Notes under the pieces: generated by a model
The model's database searches: none
The model's input: only the letters and a program-made list of their open reading frames with translations
What the model was told of the DNA's origin: nothing
Made by a program: the position numbers and the translations under genes
Shown here: in pieces, positions 25,910-34,992 of the stretch
Layout: each line of letters starts with the position of its first letter
Numbering within the stretch: position 1 is the first letter of the stretch
DNA from: Janthinobacterium silvisoli
Lineage (GTDB): Bacteria > Pseudomonadota > Gammaproteobacteria > Burkholderiales > Burkholderiaceae_D
Direction of reading: 5' to 3'
Assembly: GCF_014200725.1 (NCBI RefSeq)
Contig: NZ_JACHCL010000001.1
Span: 2,046,001-2,110,000, forward strand
DNA: 64,000 bases

Positions 25910-26761
25910 TTACTTGGCGGTCCAGGCCACCACGTCTTGCTGCTGCTCGCCCAGGCCGGCGATACCGAGGCGCAGGCTGTCGCCTTTTTTCAGGAAGCGC
26001 TGCGGCTTGCGGCCCTGGCCTACGCCTGGCGGCGTGCCGGTGGCGATGATGTCGCCCGCTTCCAGGGTCATGAATTGCGACAGATAGCTGACGATTTGCG
26101 CCACATTAAAAATCATGGTTTGCGTGTTGCCGGTCTGCATGCGCTTGCCATTCAATTCCAGGTACAGGTCCAGGTCTTGCACGTCATACACTTCATCGCG
26201 CGTCACCAGCCATGGGCCGACCGGGCCGAAGGTATCGCAACCCTTGCCCTTGTCCCATTGCGGACCGCGTTCCAGCTGGAACGAGCGCTCGGACAAGTCA
26301 TTCACGACGCAATAGCCGGCCACGTATTTCAGCGCCTCTTCTTCGCTGACGTATTGTGCGCGCGTGCCGATCACCACGCCCAGTTCCACTTCCCAATCCG
26401 TCTTTTTCGAGCCTTTCGGCAAGATCACATTATCGTCCGGACCATTCAGGCAAGTCACCGCCTTCATGAAAACGATAGGTTCGGCCGGCAAGGGCATGCC
26501 CGCTTCGGCCGCGTGGTCGGCGTAATTCAAGCCGATGCCGATGAATTTGCCGACCTTGGCCAGCGGCACGCCGAAACGTGGGTTGCCGCGTACCAGGGGC
26601 AGCGTTTTTTCATCGATCTTGGCCAGCTTGCGCAAGGCCTTGTCGGACAGTTGTGCACCATCAATATCGGCGATCACGCCGGACAGGTCGCGCAATTTGC
26701 CTTCTTCATCGATCAGGCCTGGTTTTTCCTTGCCTGGACGTCCGTAACGAACGAGTTTCAT
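25910..26761 (-). CDS. Fumarylacetoacetate hydrolase (FAH) family protein
   Basis: FAH-fold hydrolase or lyase acting on a 2,4-diketo or related acid. The 283-residue product has the typical GIGLNYADHAAEAG at about residues 74-87, the metal ligands in WEVELGVVIG, and the signature DIIATGTPPGVGQG near residue 240. Similar sequences are annotated as ureidoglycolate lyase or 2,4-diketo-3-deoxy-sugar-acid hydrolase, so the substrate is open. Its ATG lies inside the MFS gene (56-bp overlap), so it is the third gene of the KamA-MFS-FAH operon. Confidence 0.88.
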   Translation of the reverse strand: MKLVRYGRPGKEKPGLIDEEGKLRDLSGVIADIDGAQLSDKALRKLAKIDEKTLPLVRGNPRFGVPLAKVGKFIGIGLNYADHAAEAGMPLPAEPIVFMKAVTCLNGPDDNVILPKGSKKTDWEVELGVVIGTRAQYVSEEEALKYVAGYCVVNDLSERSFQLERGPQWDKGKGCDTFGPVGPWLVTRDEVYDVQDLDLYLELNGKRMQTGNTQTMIFNVAQIVSYLSQFMTLEAGDIIATGTPPGVGQGRKPQRFLKKGDSLRLGIAGLGEQQQDVVAWTAK

Positions 26762-28049
26762 AGTCTTCCTTGGAGTTAATCATTGCCGCTGAGCAGGCTG
26801 CCATTTTACCGGATGCACCGGCCTGCCTGATATGCTCCATGAAAAACAGCAACAGCCCCGGCAATTGCAGGGCCGCCACAATCGCGAACGCAAGGCGGTA
26901 AGCCTCGGGCGGATAATGATGCTGGGCATCGACTGGCCACAGCCCCAGGATCAGGCCAAAGCCCGCCTGCACCAGAAAAGCCCCCGTAAAAATCAGCAGG
27001 TTCAGACAGGTAGCCGCCCGCCCCGTCAAACTGGGCGGCATGCTTTGCGCGACAATCGCATATTCCAGGCCGGCCACCGTACCCAGCAAGGTAAACAACA
27101 CCGATAACAAGGGCAAGCCTGGCTGGTAGTTGCTGGCCATGCCCAGTTGCACCAGCACAAACAAGACAATGCCGATAGCGGCCACTTGCATGGTCGTGAT
27201 ACCGTGCCGCGCCGCCCATTCCGTCAGCATACCCATGGCGATGGCGCCAAAGATGACGGCGGCCATGCCCAGGTACAAAAGATACGCCACATTATCGTCA
27301 GACAAGCCGCCCACGTCGCTGAGCCAGCGCCCTACCCACAAGCCCTGGATGCCAAAAAACACGGTATGCGGCAACAGGATCAAACGGATGGTGCGGCGAA
27401 AGGCAGGGTCGGCATACACATCGCGCAGGCGGATAGCAGGCGTAGTGGGCGCCTGACGTGCAGGCATGGCTGGAGTCAGCAGGCGGATCAACAAAACCAG
27501 AGCCAGCGCCGCAACCGCCAGCCCCAGGAACAGGCCGCGCCAATCCGTATAATGCAGGGCCAGCTTGACAGGCATGGTGGCCGTGGCCGCGCCCAGGCCA
27601 CCCACTGCGATCAGATAACCATGCATGGATGGCAGCCGCGCAGGCGCGACCGCGCCGGAAATGGCTTTCACGGCAGCCATGAAACAGCCGCCCAGGCCGG
27701 CCCCCATCACGGCGCGCGCCCACATCAGTTCGGCAAAGCTATGGCCCCGGCTGAACAGGAATACGCCGAGCGCCGCCACTAGCAGCAACAGCAGTTGCAC
27801 CGTACGCGGGCCATAACGGTCAAGCGCCATGCCAACTGGCAATTGCACCAGCGCAAACGCCAGGAAAAACACGCTGGTCAGCAAACCCAGCTGCGTCGCT
27901 GTCAGCGGCACGGTCGCCAGCAATTCTGAAGTCAGCACGGCATTCACGCCACGCAGCAGACAGGACAGATAGTGCCCCAGCGCATACGGTAAAAATATCA
28001 GGCAAAACACGGCCACGCCGGATCGTGGTGGCAAGCCGGCGCGGTCCAT
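26706..28049 (-). CDS. MFS transporter
   Basis: Twelve-helix major facilitator protein of the inner membrane, 447 residues. The conserved loop between helices 2 and 3 is present as GMALDRYGPRTVQ at about residues 73-85. The last 25 residues after the final helix are hydrophilic and are read through the start of the FAH gene, giving a 56-bp overlap. It starts 2 bp after the KamA-family gene. It probably moves the substrate or product of the two enzymes; the direction is unknown. Confidence 0.87.
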   Translation of the reverse strand: MDRAGLPPRSGVAVFCLIFLPYALGHYLSCLLRGVNAVLTSELLATVPLTATQLGLLTSVFFLAFALVQLPVGMALDRYGPRTVQLLLLLVAALGVFLFSRGHSFAELMWARAVMGAGLGGCFMAAVKAISGAVAPARLPSMHGYLIAVGGLGAATATMPVKLALHYTDWRGLFLGLAVAALALVLLIRLLTPAMPARQAPTTPAIRLRDVYADPAFRRTIRLILLPHTVFFGIQGLWVGRWLSDVGGLSDDNVAYLLYLGMAAVIFGAIAMGMLTEWAARHGITTMQVAAIGIVLFVLVQLGMASNYQPGLPLLSVLFTLLGTVAGLEYAIVAQSMPPSLTGRAATCLNLLIFTGAFLVQAGFGLILGLWPVDAQHHYPPEAYRLAFAIVAALQLPGLLLFFMEHIRQAGASGKMAACSAAMINSKEDYETRSLRTSRQGKTRPDR

Positions 28050-28051
28050 GT

Positions 28052-29425
28052 TCAGGCTGCCTGCACCAGGTGGATCACGCGCTGCGGTGCGTGCACTACT
28101 TCCGGCAGGCTAGCATCGAGTTCGAAGAAGAATTTCTCCTGGCCAAATGCAGGCCGTAAATCGTCGAACCAAGTCGCTTCTGCATCGAACTTCGCATAAA
28201 ACGGCCGCCGTACCCAGTCCGGATTACGCGCCTGCAAGAACTGCAGTGCAAATACTTTTTCACCACCGATATTCACCACGCCATCGATCACGATCTTGCC
28301 GGGAAAAGCGCTCATGGAAGGCCCGCGCACCGTACGCGACAAACCGGATACCTGCTGGTAAGCGGCCTGGAAAATTTCGTGGGCCCTGGCAAGCGGTACT
28401 TCAAAATAACCGCGCGGGCCCGTGTCGCGCTCGACAAACATGTAATACGGAATCGCCCCCAAGCGCGTGCCCGTCTGCCACAGCTCGGCCCAGCTATTCG
28501 GATCTTCATTGATGTGGCGTATCAGTGGGCCCTGCATGCGCAAGGTGGCGCCCGTCGAGACGATGCGCTTGACGGCTTGCTGGGCTATATCCTGGCGCAA
28601 TTCGACGGCATGGCTGTAATGGCCCATGATGGCCAGGTTTTTGCCCGCCTTGACGATGCGTTCAAACAGGCGCAGCAAGTCGTCCGCATCGCGGTCGGAC
28701 ACAAAACGCTGGGGCCAGTACGCCACCGACTTGGTGCCGATACGGATATTCTGGATATGAACCAGCGCCGGGTCCAGCAAGGGTTCCAGATAGGCGGCCA
28801 GCGAACGCGTATTCATGATCATCGGGTCGCCACCCGTGATCAGCACGTCGGTCACTTCCGTATGCAGCTTAAGGTAAGCGGCCAGTTCAGTCGATTCGCG
28901 CGCATCAAACTTCATGTCGTCCATGCCGACAAACTGGGGCCAGCGGAAACAGAAGGTGCAATACGCATGGCAAGTCTGGCCGGCGCTGGGGAAAAACAGC
29001 ACGGTTTGCGCATATTTGTGCTGCAAGCCACGCACCGGTTCGCCATTCATGGTTGGGACGTTATGCGTCATCTGGCCCGCCGGATGCGGGTTCATGCCCA
29101 GGCGAATGCCGCGTACATACGCATCGATGGCGGCCTTGTCCTGCCGCACCAGCACCAGCTCGCGCAAATGGGCATATTGCTCGGGCGGCAGCATGTCGCG
29201 GTGCGGGAACACCAGGCGATAGATCGGATCGTCGGGAATATTGTTCCATTCGATCAATTGATCGAGCACGTATTCATTGGTTCGGAACGGCAAGACGTGT
29301 GATACCACTTGCACTGCTTCGCGCTGTTCGGCAGGGAGCCAGTCCCATTGCCGCGCCTGGCTAATGGTCTGCCGCGTATAGGGTTTGAATTTGACGCTGG
29401 AAAGTTCATTACTGTCATCGGACAT
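28052..29425 (-). CDS. KamA-family radical SAM aminomutase
   Basis: Radical S-adenosylmethionine, PLP-dependent enzyme related to lysine 2,3-aminomutase. The 457-residue product has the 4Fe-4S motif CHAYCTFC (Cys152, 156, 159), the SAM-binding GGDP (198-201) and a retained candidate PLP lysine, Lys377 in AFPGK. The segment where lysine aminomutase has an aspartate that grips the side-chain amine (YxxDL) reads YYMFVERD here, so lysine may not be the substrate. AGGAG before the ATG at 29425 decides the start over an upstream in-frame ATG at 29461. It is too long for EpmB and no epmA or efp is nearby. First gene of an operon with the MFS and FAH genes. Confidence 0.87.
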   Translation of the reverse strand: MSDDSNELSSVKFKPYTRQTISQARQWDWLPAEQREAVQVVSHVLPFRTNEYVLDQLIEWNNIPDDPIYRLVFPHRDMLPPEQYAHLRELVLVRQDKAAIDAYVRGIRLGMNPHPAGQMTHNVPTMNGEPVRGLQHKYAQTVLFFPSAGQTCHAYCTFCFRWPQFVGMDDMKFDARESTELAAYLKLHTEVTDVLITGGDPMIMNTRSLAAYLEPLLDPALVHIQNIRIGTKSVAYWPQRFVSDRDADDLLRLFERIVKAGKNLAIMGHYSHAVELRQDIAQQAVKRIVSTGATLRMQGPLIRHINEDPNSWAELWQTGTRLGAIPYYMFVERDTGPRGYFEVPLARAHEIFQAAYQQVSGLSRTVRGPSMSAFPGKIVIDGVVNIGGEKVFALQFLQARNPDWVRRPFYAKFDAEATWFDDLRPAFGQEKFFFELDASLPEVVHAPQRVIHLVQAA

Positions 29426-29712
29426 GCTCGACTCCTGTGCGGTAGTGATAACAACTTCCATTAAAGAGCATGAAAATCAGGCCATCTCCGGCCATATTCT
29501 TTTCATGGTGCGATATCGCCATGCTGGGAAAGTCATCATAGTTCTTGCCAGAAAGAACCAATTGCCGCACATCAACAAGTCTTCTACTGCATGTATGTAA
29601 TGAGACATGCAATTAGGCAAGACTTAAGTTTGTTCAATCGCAATTCCATGCAGACCAGTGCGACGTAAATTACGGTTTGGCAACACCTCTCTCGATTTCA
29701 CAAGGAGTCTTC
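29426..29712. other. Divergent intergenic region of 287 bp
   Basis: AT-rich sequence between the KamA-family gene and the Cache-protein gene, with no coding sequence seen; it should hold promoters for both directions. Confidence 0.5.
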
Positions 29713-30171
29713 ATGAAACAAATCATCAAGGGCAGTTTGCTATGCCTGGCATGTGCCAGTTTTGCCGTCAGCGCCGCTACGGAACCCACTGAAAAGGACG
29801 CCATCGCCATGGCTGAACGGGGCGCCGCCTTCATCAAGGCGCATGGCAAGGAAGAAATGATCAAGAAGCTCATCGCCAAGGATCCCGACTTCGTGCAAGG
29901 TTCGCTGTATGTGGACATGCGCGACATCAAGACGGGCATCGTGCTGGCCCATCCGATCAACCCGGCCATCGTCGGCAAGGACTTGACGGATGTGCCGGAT
30001 GCCAATGGCAAGAAATATCGCCGTGAAATCATTGAACTGGCACAGAAACAGGGCAAGGGCTGGGTCGACTATCTGTACAAGAATCCCGTCAGTGGCAAGA
30101 TCGAACCGAAAACTACCTACATCCTGCGTGTCAACGACGTAGTACTGGAAGCGGGCCTCTACAAAAAATAG
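29713..30171 (+). CDS. Secreted single-Cache-domain protein
   Basis: Periplasmic protein consisting of a signal peptide (about 1-22, ending AVSA) and one small Cache-type sensor domain. The 152-residue product contains [29 protein letters not shown]-type sequence, the usual Cache core, and ends [18 protein letters not shown]. It has no signalling domain. AAGGAG upstream fixes the ATG at 29713. It is followed by a chemoreceptor gene 76 bp downstream on the same strand; it may hand a ligand to that receptor. Confidence 0.87.
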   Translation: MKQIIKGSLLCLACASFAVSAATEPTEKDAIAMAERGAAFIKAHGKEEMIKKLIAKDPDFVQGSLYVDMRDIKTGIVLAHPINPAIVGKDLTDVPDANGKKYRREIIELAQKQGKGWVDYLYKNPVSGKIEPKTTYILRVNDVVLEAGLYKK

Positions 30172-30188
30172 CCAGGCGGGCCAGCATG

Positions 30189-30207
30189 CCCCGCTTTCAG
30201 GGCGGGG
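30189..30207 (+). terminator. Candidate intercistronic hairpin
   Basis: CCCCGC/GCGGGG stem with a 7-base loop between the Cache gene and the chemoreceptor gene. There is no T run, so it may lower downstream expression or protect the upstream message. Confidence 0.35.
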
Positions 30208-30247
30208 TTCCATCACGCCCGATACAGCCACAGGCAGGAGTCAAGAT

Positions 30248-31930
30248 ATGCTCGACAAACTACGCATCGGACCAAAATTATTGCTGGCCCCCGCCCTCGT
30301 CTTGCTGCTGCTGATAGTCAGTTCGGCCGGCGCCTGGTATGGCATGGTGCGGCAAAATGCTTCGCTGGAAAATATGGTGACTGTACGCATCAGCCACCTG
30401 AAGGCGGCCTCGGATGTGGCGAGCGACGCCAAATATGCGCACGGCAATATGTACCAGTTGCTGGCGTGGACCAACGGCAGTTTTGCCAAGGAGCGCCTCG
30501 ATGCACTGGAACAACAAATCAAGGCACGCCACCAGGCCATCGCCGAACAATTGTCTACCTTGCGCGCCTCGGCGTCGGAGGCTGAACGGGTGTTGATCGA
30601 TGCAGCGCTCGTGCCTCTGGCGGCGTATCGCAAGGCGGTGCTGGAAACCATGGAAATTGCGCAGATGGATCAATCGATCGCCACCAATTCCATGCTCAAG
30701 GCGGAAACACAGTTCACTCAGCTCAACGAGCAGCTGGCGCAATTGTCAAAGCTGGAAACAACCCTCAGCAGCCAGGCGCATGCCACGGCCAGCGCCGAGT
30801 TTCGCAGCCTGGGCTGGAGCTTGCTGCTGACCGTTATCCTCTCCATCCTTGCCTCCATCGTGGTGACGGTGCTGGTGCGGCGCGCCATGCTGGGAGAGAT
30901 ACGCGGCATTGCCGACGTCGTGCAAGACCTGGCTGCCGGCAAGCTGATCGCGGGCGCGCCCAATCCTGGCCGAGACGAGATCGCCGACACTTCGCGCGTG
31001 CTGGACCAGACCATCGCCAATCTGAACCATACCTTGCGCACCATTATGGAAGCCGTGCACTCGATCGACACGGCTGCCCGAGAAATTGCCACCGGCAATA
31101 TGGATTTATCTGCGCGAACGGAAATGCAGGCCAGTTCGCTGGAAGAAACCTCGAGCGCCATGGAAACACTGACGGAAGCCGTCAACAACAATGCCACCAA
31201 TGCCCAGCTCGCCTGTCAATTAGCAGCCCAGGCATCGACCCTGGCCGTGCAAGGAGGCGCCGCGATGCAGCAGGCTGTGACAATGATGACGACGATACGG
31301 GCTAATTCGCGCGAGATCGTGGAAATTATCGGCGTGATCGATGGCATTTCCTTCCAGACCAATATCCTGGCGCTGAACGCGGCCGTGGAAGCGGCGCGCG
31401 CCGGCGAACAGGGACGCGGCTTTGCCGTGGTGGCTTCGGAAGTGCGCACCCTGGCGCACCGCTCGGCCGCCGCCGCAAAGGAAATCAAGACCTTGATCGC
31501 CACCTCGGTGACCACCATCGATGGCGGCAGCGTGGCGGTACAGCAAGCAGGCGACAGCATGGGTGCCATCGTCGCCTCGGTGCAGCAAGTGAACGACATC
31601 ATCCAGCGCGTGCAGACAGCCAGCGCGGAACAGGCTTCGGGCATCAGCGAGGTCAACACGGCCGTGGCGCAAATGGATGATGTGACGCAACAAAATGCGG
31701 CCCTGGTCGAACAGGCGGCCGCGGCCGCTGCCAGCCTGCAGGATCAGGCCGTGACCTTGTCGTCCGCCGTGGCCGTCTTCACGCTGGACCAGGCGGCGGG
31801 GTCGGCAGTGATACCGGTGCAGGAAAAGCCCGGCGAAGCCGATTCCTTTCAGCATCCGGAAGAGCATAGGGCTAGCCAGGCTGAACGACGAGCATTACAA
31901 AGTCCGCTACGCAGCAAGCGCCGCGCCTAG
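30248..31930 (+). CDS. Methyl-accepting chemotaxis protein (4HB-type sensor)
   Basis: Inner-membrane chemoreceptor of 560 residues. Helix 1 is at about 10-30, followed by a periplasmic four-helix-bundle-like domain of about 155 residues, helix 2 at about 188-210, a HAMP domain, and a signalling domain whose hairpin tip ([20 protein letters not shown]) is near residue 368. The C-terminus is a basic, disordered tail without an NWETF-type CheR-docking pentapeptide. AGGAG lies 8 bp before the ATG. It probably partners with the upstream secreted Cache protein. Confidence 0.93.
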   Translation: MLDKLRIGPKLLLAPALVLLLLIVSSAGAWYGMVRQNASLENMVTVRISHLKAASDVASDAKYAHGNMYQLLAWTNGSFAKERLDALEQQIKARHQAIAEQLSTLRASASEAERVLIDAALVPLAAYRKAVLETMEIAQMDQSIATNSMLKAETQFTQLNEQLAQLSKLETTLSSQAHATASAEFRSLGWSLLLTVILSILASIVVTVLVRRAMLGEIRGIADVVQDLAAGKLIAGAPNPGRDEIADTSRVLDQTIANLNHTLRTIMEAVHSIDTAAREIATGNMDLSARTEMQASSLEETSSAMETLTEAVNNNATNAQLACQLAAQASTLAVQGGAAMQQAVTMMTTIRANSREIVEIIGVIDGISFQTNILALNAAVEAARAGEQGRGFAVVASEVRTLAHRSAAAAKEIKTLIATSVTTIDGGSVAVQQAGDSMGAIVASVQQVNDIIQRVQTASAEQASGISEVNTAVAQMDDVTQQNAALVEQAAAAAASLQDQAVTLSSAVAVFTLDQAAGSAVIPVQEKPGEADSFQHPEEHRASQAERRALQSPLRSKRRA

Positions 31931-31946
31931 CTTGATTTGGTTGAAC

Positions 31947-32516
31947 TCAGCTCCGCATCGGCTTGCTCAAATAAGGCGAACCGGCCAGCACGAAACGCCA
32001 TGGCACGTCCATGGCTTTCGAAATACCGATGCGCGGCCCGGCCAGCACCGTCACCTCGTGCTCGCGCGCTAGTAACTCGAAAGGCGGCGCGTTCAAATCC
32101 AGGCGGTTCTGCAAATGCGTCACGCCCAGCGCCTGGCAGACCTTGCCCGGCCCCGAACACAGCAGCCGCACCTGGTCGACACCACGCCGCTCGCGCATGG
32201 TCTCCAGGCCCATCACCGGTTCAATCGCGCGTATCAGCACGCCAGCGCCGTGGCCAGGTTCGCGGCAGACAAAATTCAGACACCAATGGATGCCGTAGGA
32301 ACGGTAGACATAAGCGTGTGCCGGCGGACCGAACATGGCCGCGTTGCGCGGCGTGATACCCGAAAACGTGTGCGAGGCAGGGTCCAGCGCATCGTAGGCT
32401 TCCGTTTCCACGATGCGCCCGCCCACGCCATCAACCAGCACGGTGACGCCGATCAGCTGCTGCGCCACGATGGAAGAATCGTCTGCAAAATCGATACCGG
32501 CAAGTATGCTTTTCAT
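31947..32516 (-). CDS. DNA-3-methyladenine glycosylase (AAG/MPG type)
   Basis: Base-excision repair enzyme that removes alkylated purines and hypoxanthine. The 189-residue product has the AAG-family catalytic segment RIVETEAYDALDPASHTFSG at about residues 34-53, in which the first glutamate activates water, and the typical YVYRSYGIHWCLNFV and GPGKVCQALG motifs. Its 3' end is 16 bp from the convergent chemoreceptor gene. Confidence 0.93.
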   Translation of the reverse strand: MKSILAGIDFADDSSIVAQQLIGVTVLVDGVGGRIVETEAYDALDPASHTFSGITPRNAAMFGPPAHAYVYRSYGIHWCLNFVCREPGHGAGVLIRAIEPVMGLETMRERRGVDQVRLLCSGPGKVCQALGVTHLQNRLDLNAPPFELLAREHEVTVLAGPRIGISKAMDVPWRFVLAGSPYLSKPMRS

Positions 32517-32775
32517 GGCGCAATTGTAGCGCGCCGCTGCATTCCATCTGTTCCACGCACGCTATCATCATTCTTAAAAATCAATAAATATTATAGATAT
32601 AGCCATGAAAAGATCGCTGTAGCAAGATAAAAAGCATACTTTTTTACACAATCTATTGCATAGATGAACTATTGCCATCCATAAACAGCGATAATCTCCA
32701 GGCACTGCGCCGGACCTCCATCAGCTCCATCCGTTGCAAGGCGCGACAGACAAACCACCCAGTGATGCGAAGAGA

Positions 32776-33645
32776 ATGATGACGATAGCAGCAACGCAAG
32801 CGAAGGCAAGTGAAGGTGATCCGGTCGATGCCTTGATGCGTTCCATCCGCATTCCACCGCGCCCCAGCCTGCTGGTCGATTTGCAGCGTGAACTGGCCGA
32901 AGCAGACCCATCGCCGCGCAAGATTGCCCGCATCATCGCCGACGATGTCGGCATGTCGGGCGCGCTATTAAAACTGGCCAATTCGCCTTTTTATGGCGCC
33001 GCGCGCAAGGCCAAGTCGGTCGAGCAAGGCATCAACTTTCTGGGCATCAACCAGTGCAGCGCCATGATGACGGGCTTGCTGGCGCGCCAGGCGGTCGAAG
33101 CGGAAGGCGTGGAACTGAACAATTTCTGGGATGTCTCGGCCAAGCGGGCACGCGCCGTGGTATTTACATCACGCAAGCTGCGCATCGCCCCGCCCGACAT
33201 CGCCCACACTTTCGGCCTGTTCTGCGATATCGGCGTACCCCTGCTGATGAACCGCTTTCCCGACTACGTCAACACCTATGCGGCGGCGGCCAATGATGCC
33301 CAGCACTGTTTTACGCGCCTGGAAGATGCGCGCCACCAGACCAACCACGCCGCCATCGGCTGCTTGCTGGCTCGTAACTGGGGCTTGTCGTCGGACGTGG
33401 CCTGGGCCATCCTGCATCACCACGACTACAGCGTGCTGGCCGACCCGTCCACGGATGACGCCATCCGTTCGCTGGTCGCCCTGTCCTTGCTGGCCGAAAA
33501 AGGCATTCAGCGCTACCATGGCAACAGTAGCTCGCTGGAGTGGGACAAGGGCGGCGAACTTGCCTGCAAGCATCTCGGATTGTCGGCGGAAGAAACCACA
33601 GACCTGCTCGATGAATTGCACGAGATGTTCGATACCGATCACTGA
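32776..33645 (+). CDS. HDOD-domain protein
   Basis: Signalling protein built of one HDOD domain (a degenerate HD phosphohydrolase fold found in bacterial regulation of motility, cell cycle or secretion). The 289-residue product shows IRIPPRPSLLVDLQRELAEA, ADDVGMSGALLKLANSPFYG and GLFCDIGVPLLM. No other output domain is fused. I used the ATG at 32776; a second ATG follows at once, and an upstream TTG at 32734 is possible. The divergent promoter region with the glycosylase gene is AT-rich. Confidence 0.88.
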   Translation: MMTIAATQAKASEGDPVDALMRSIRIPPRPSLLVDLQRELAEADPSPRKIARIIADDVGMSGALLKLANSPFYGAARKAKSVEQGINFLGINQCSAMMTGLLARQAVEAEGVELNNFWDVSAKRARAVVFTSRKLRIAPPDIAHTFGLFCDIGVPLLMNRFPDYVNTYAAAANDAQHCFTRLEDARHQTNHAAIGCLLARNWGLSSDVAWAILHHHDYSVLADPSTDDAIRSLVALSLLAEKGIQRYHGNSSSLEWDKGGELACKHLGLSAEETTDLLDELHEMFDTDH

Positions 33646-33683
33646 TCGCACCGTGCGGCCTCAACGGCCTGTATCATCCCTTC

Positions 33684-33718
33684 CGGGCGCCAGGCGGCAT
33701 CGCCGCGGCGCCCGTTTG
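33684..33718 (+). terminator. Candidate terminator after the HDOD gene
   Basis: CGGGCGCC (33684-33691) pairs with GGCGCCCG (33707-33714), followed by a short T-rich stretch. Confidence 0.5.
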
Positions 33719-33719
33719 C

Positions 33720-33753
33720 TTTAGCTGCTGCTTTAGCTGCTGCTTTAGCTGCC
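33720..33753 (+). repeat. 12-bp tandem repeat TTTAGCTGCTGC
   Basis: Two perfect units and a partial third, in the 138-bp gap before the DUF2863 gene. Confidence 0.85.
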
Positions 33754-33783
33754 TTACCTGATAACTTAACCATCACGACCACC

Positions 33784-34992
33784 ATGCCTAAAAATAAGCG
33801 CCCTGTCCCCCGTAAATCCGCCAATAGCCCTGAAGACAAGGACGAAGCCGTCACGCGCATGCTGTGCACGATGGCCCTGAACCTGGCGGAGCAGGAAGAC
33901 AGGGAGTCGCAAGGCACGGTGCTGGCCGAGCAGGCCGTCGAGTTTGGCCGCATCATCCGCAAGAATCTGAACCAGAAGAAAGATGAAGTGCTGTACGACG
34001 CCATCGAGCGGTCGAAATATGAAGACGTGGGCGCTTACCAGTATCTGCGCCAGCATATCGAGGAAGCCTCGTCGGTAGTGGTCATCCGCCGCGAGAATGC
34101 AGCGTCGATGGAAATCAACGCCTTCGTGGTGCCACTGCTGGTACAAAGCACGGGCGGCTTGAAGCAGGCGGACACATTCCTGGACCAGAGTGCATTCGAA
34201 GCGCTGGTGAAAAGTTTCCAGCAGGCTGAGCTGGAAAGCGCCAAGGCCAAGGTGGTACTGATGAGCCACGCCTACGACCTCGACGAAATCGACCGCATCA
34301 CTTACAGCCATCTGCATGAAATGGTGCGCGATGCCTATACCTCGATGACGGACAAGAAAATCGTCGCCGCGCCTGGCCTGGAACGCAGCATCGTGGGCTG
34401 GAGCGAGACGGCTTTCGGTCCACAGGACACGGCCGTGGAATTGCGTTTCCTGCTGGGCTTTGCCCTCAAGCGCGTGGACGATCCGTTCTATGTGGAACCG
34501 AAAGATGAAGCGGCGCTGGACGCCTGGTTCGATGCGCGCATGGCCCGCTACCAGCAGTGGACCAGCGACATGGCCGAGCTCGTCAAACGCTGCCTGGCCC
34601 CCGCCGGTACGGCGCTGGAAGTCAGCTTCCTGTACCAGGATCTGTTCCACGGTGGTAAGGAACAAGGCATGGCCGAATATGCGATGCTGCAAATGATGTC
34701 GGGCATCAATCATGCACTGGCAGAAAATAATGCTGCCCCTGCTGATGTTTCCGTGATCGTGGGTCCTGCCGATGAGCATGGCGAAATGCTGCTGCGCGTG
34801 AATGTCCATGCGGCTGGCGGCGCATTGCTGCACAGCGCAGACAAGCCGCTGGACCTGGCGGCCGACCTGCAGGATGAAGTGGACGATATCTGCGACGCGC
34901 TGGCCACCATCGGCGTAAGCCAATTGTCGGTGGCCTTGCGCTTCGACGCCAAAGGCCAGCCGCTGGAAGTGCAGGCTTACTCGCCAGCCTGA
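33784..34992 (+). CDS. DUF2863 family protein
   Basis: Cytoplasmic protein of 402 residues with no signal peptide or membrane segment. I place it in DUF2863, a family of about this length found mainly in betaproteobacteria, from overall length and sequences such as [20 protein letters not shown] near residue 30; the function is unknown. The N-terminus is basic ([15 protein letters not shown]). The 3' end overlaps the convergent chemoreceptor gene by 16 bp. Confidence 0.75.
   Translation: MPKNKRPVPRKSANSPEDKDEAVTRMLCTMALNLAEQEDRESQGTVLAEQAVEFGRIIRKNLNQKKDEVLYDAIERSKYEDVGAYQYLRQHIEEASSVVVIRRENAASMEINAFVVPLLVQSTGGLKQADTFLDQSAFEALVKSFQQAELESAKAKVVLMSHAYDLDEIDRITYSHLHEMVRDAYTSMTDKKIVAAPGLERSIVGWSETAFGPQDTAVELRFLLGFALKRVDDPFYVEPKDEAALDAWFDARMARYQQWTSDMAELVKRCLAPAGTALEVSFLYQDLFHGGKEQGMAEYAMLQMMSGINHALAENNAAPADVSVIVGPADEHGEMLLRVNVHAAGGALLHSADKPLDLAADLQDEVDDICDALATIGVSQLSVALRFDAKGQPLEVQAYSPA

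Noticed and set aside
28052-29425. EpmB (EF-P beta-lysylation) identity for the KamA-family gene
   Set aside because: EpmB is about 340 residues and is linked with epm/efp genes; this protein is 457 residues and lies in an operon with a transporter and an FAH hydrolase.
33720-33753. Possible CRISPR array
   Set aside because: The 12-bp units are too short, directly adjacent without spacers, and no cas genes are near.
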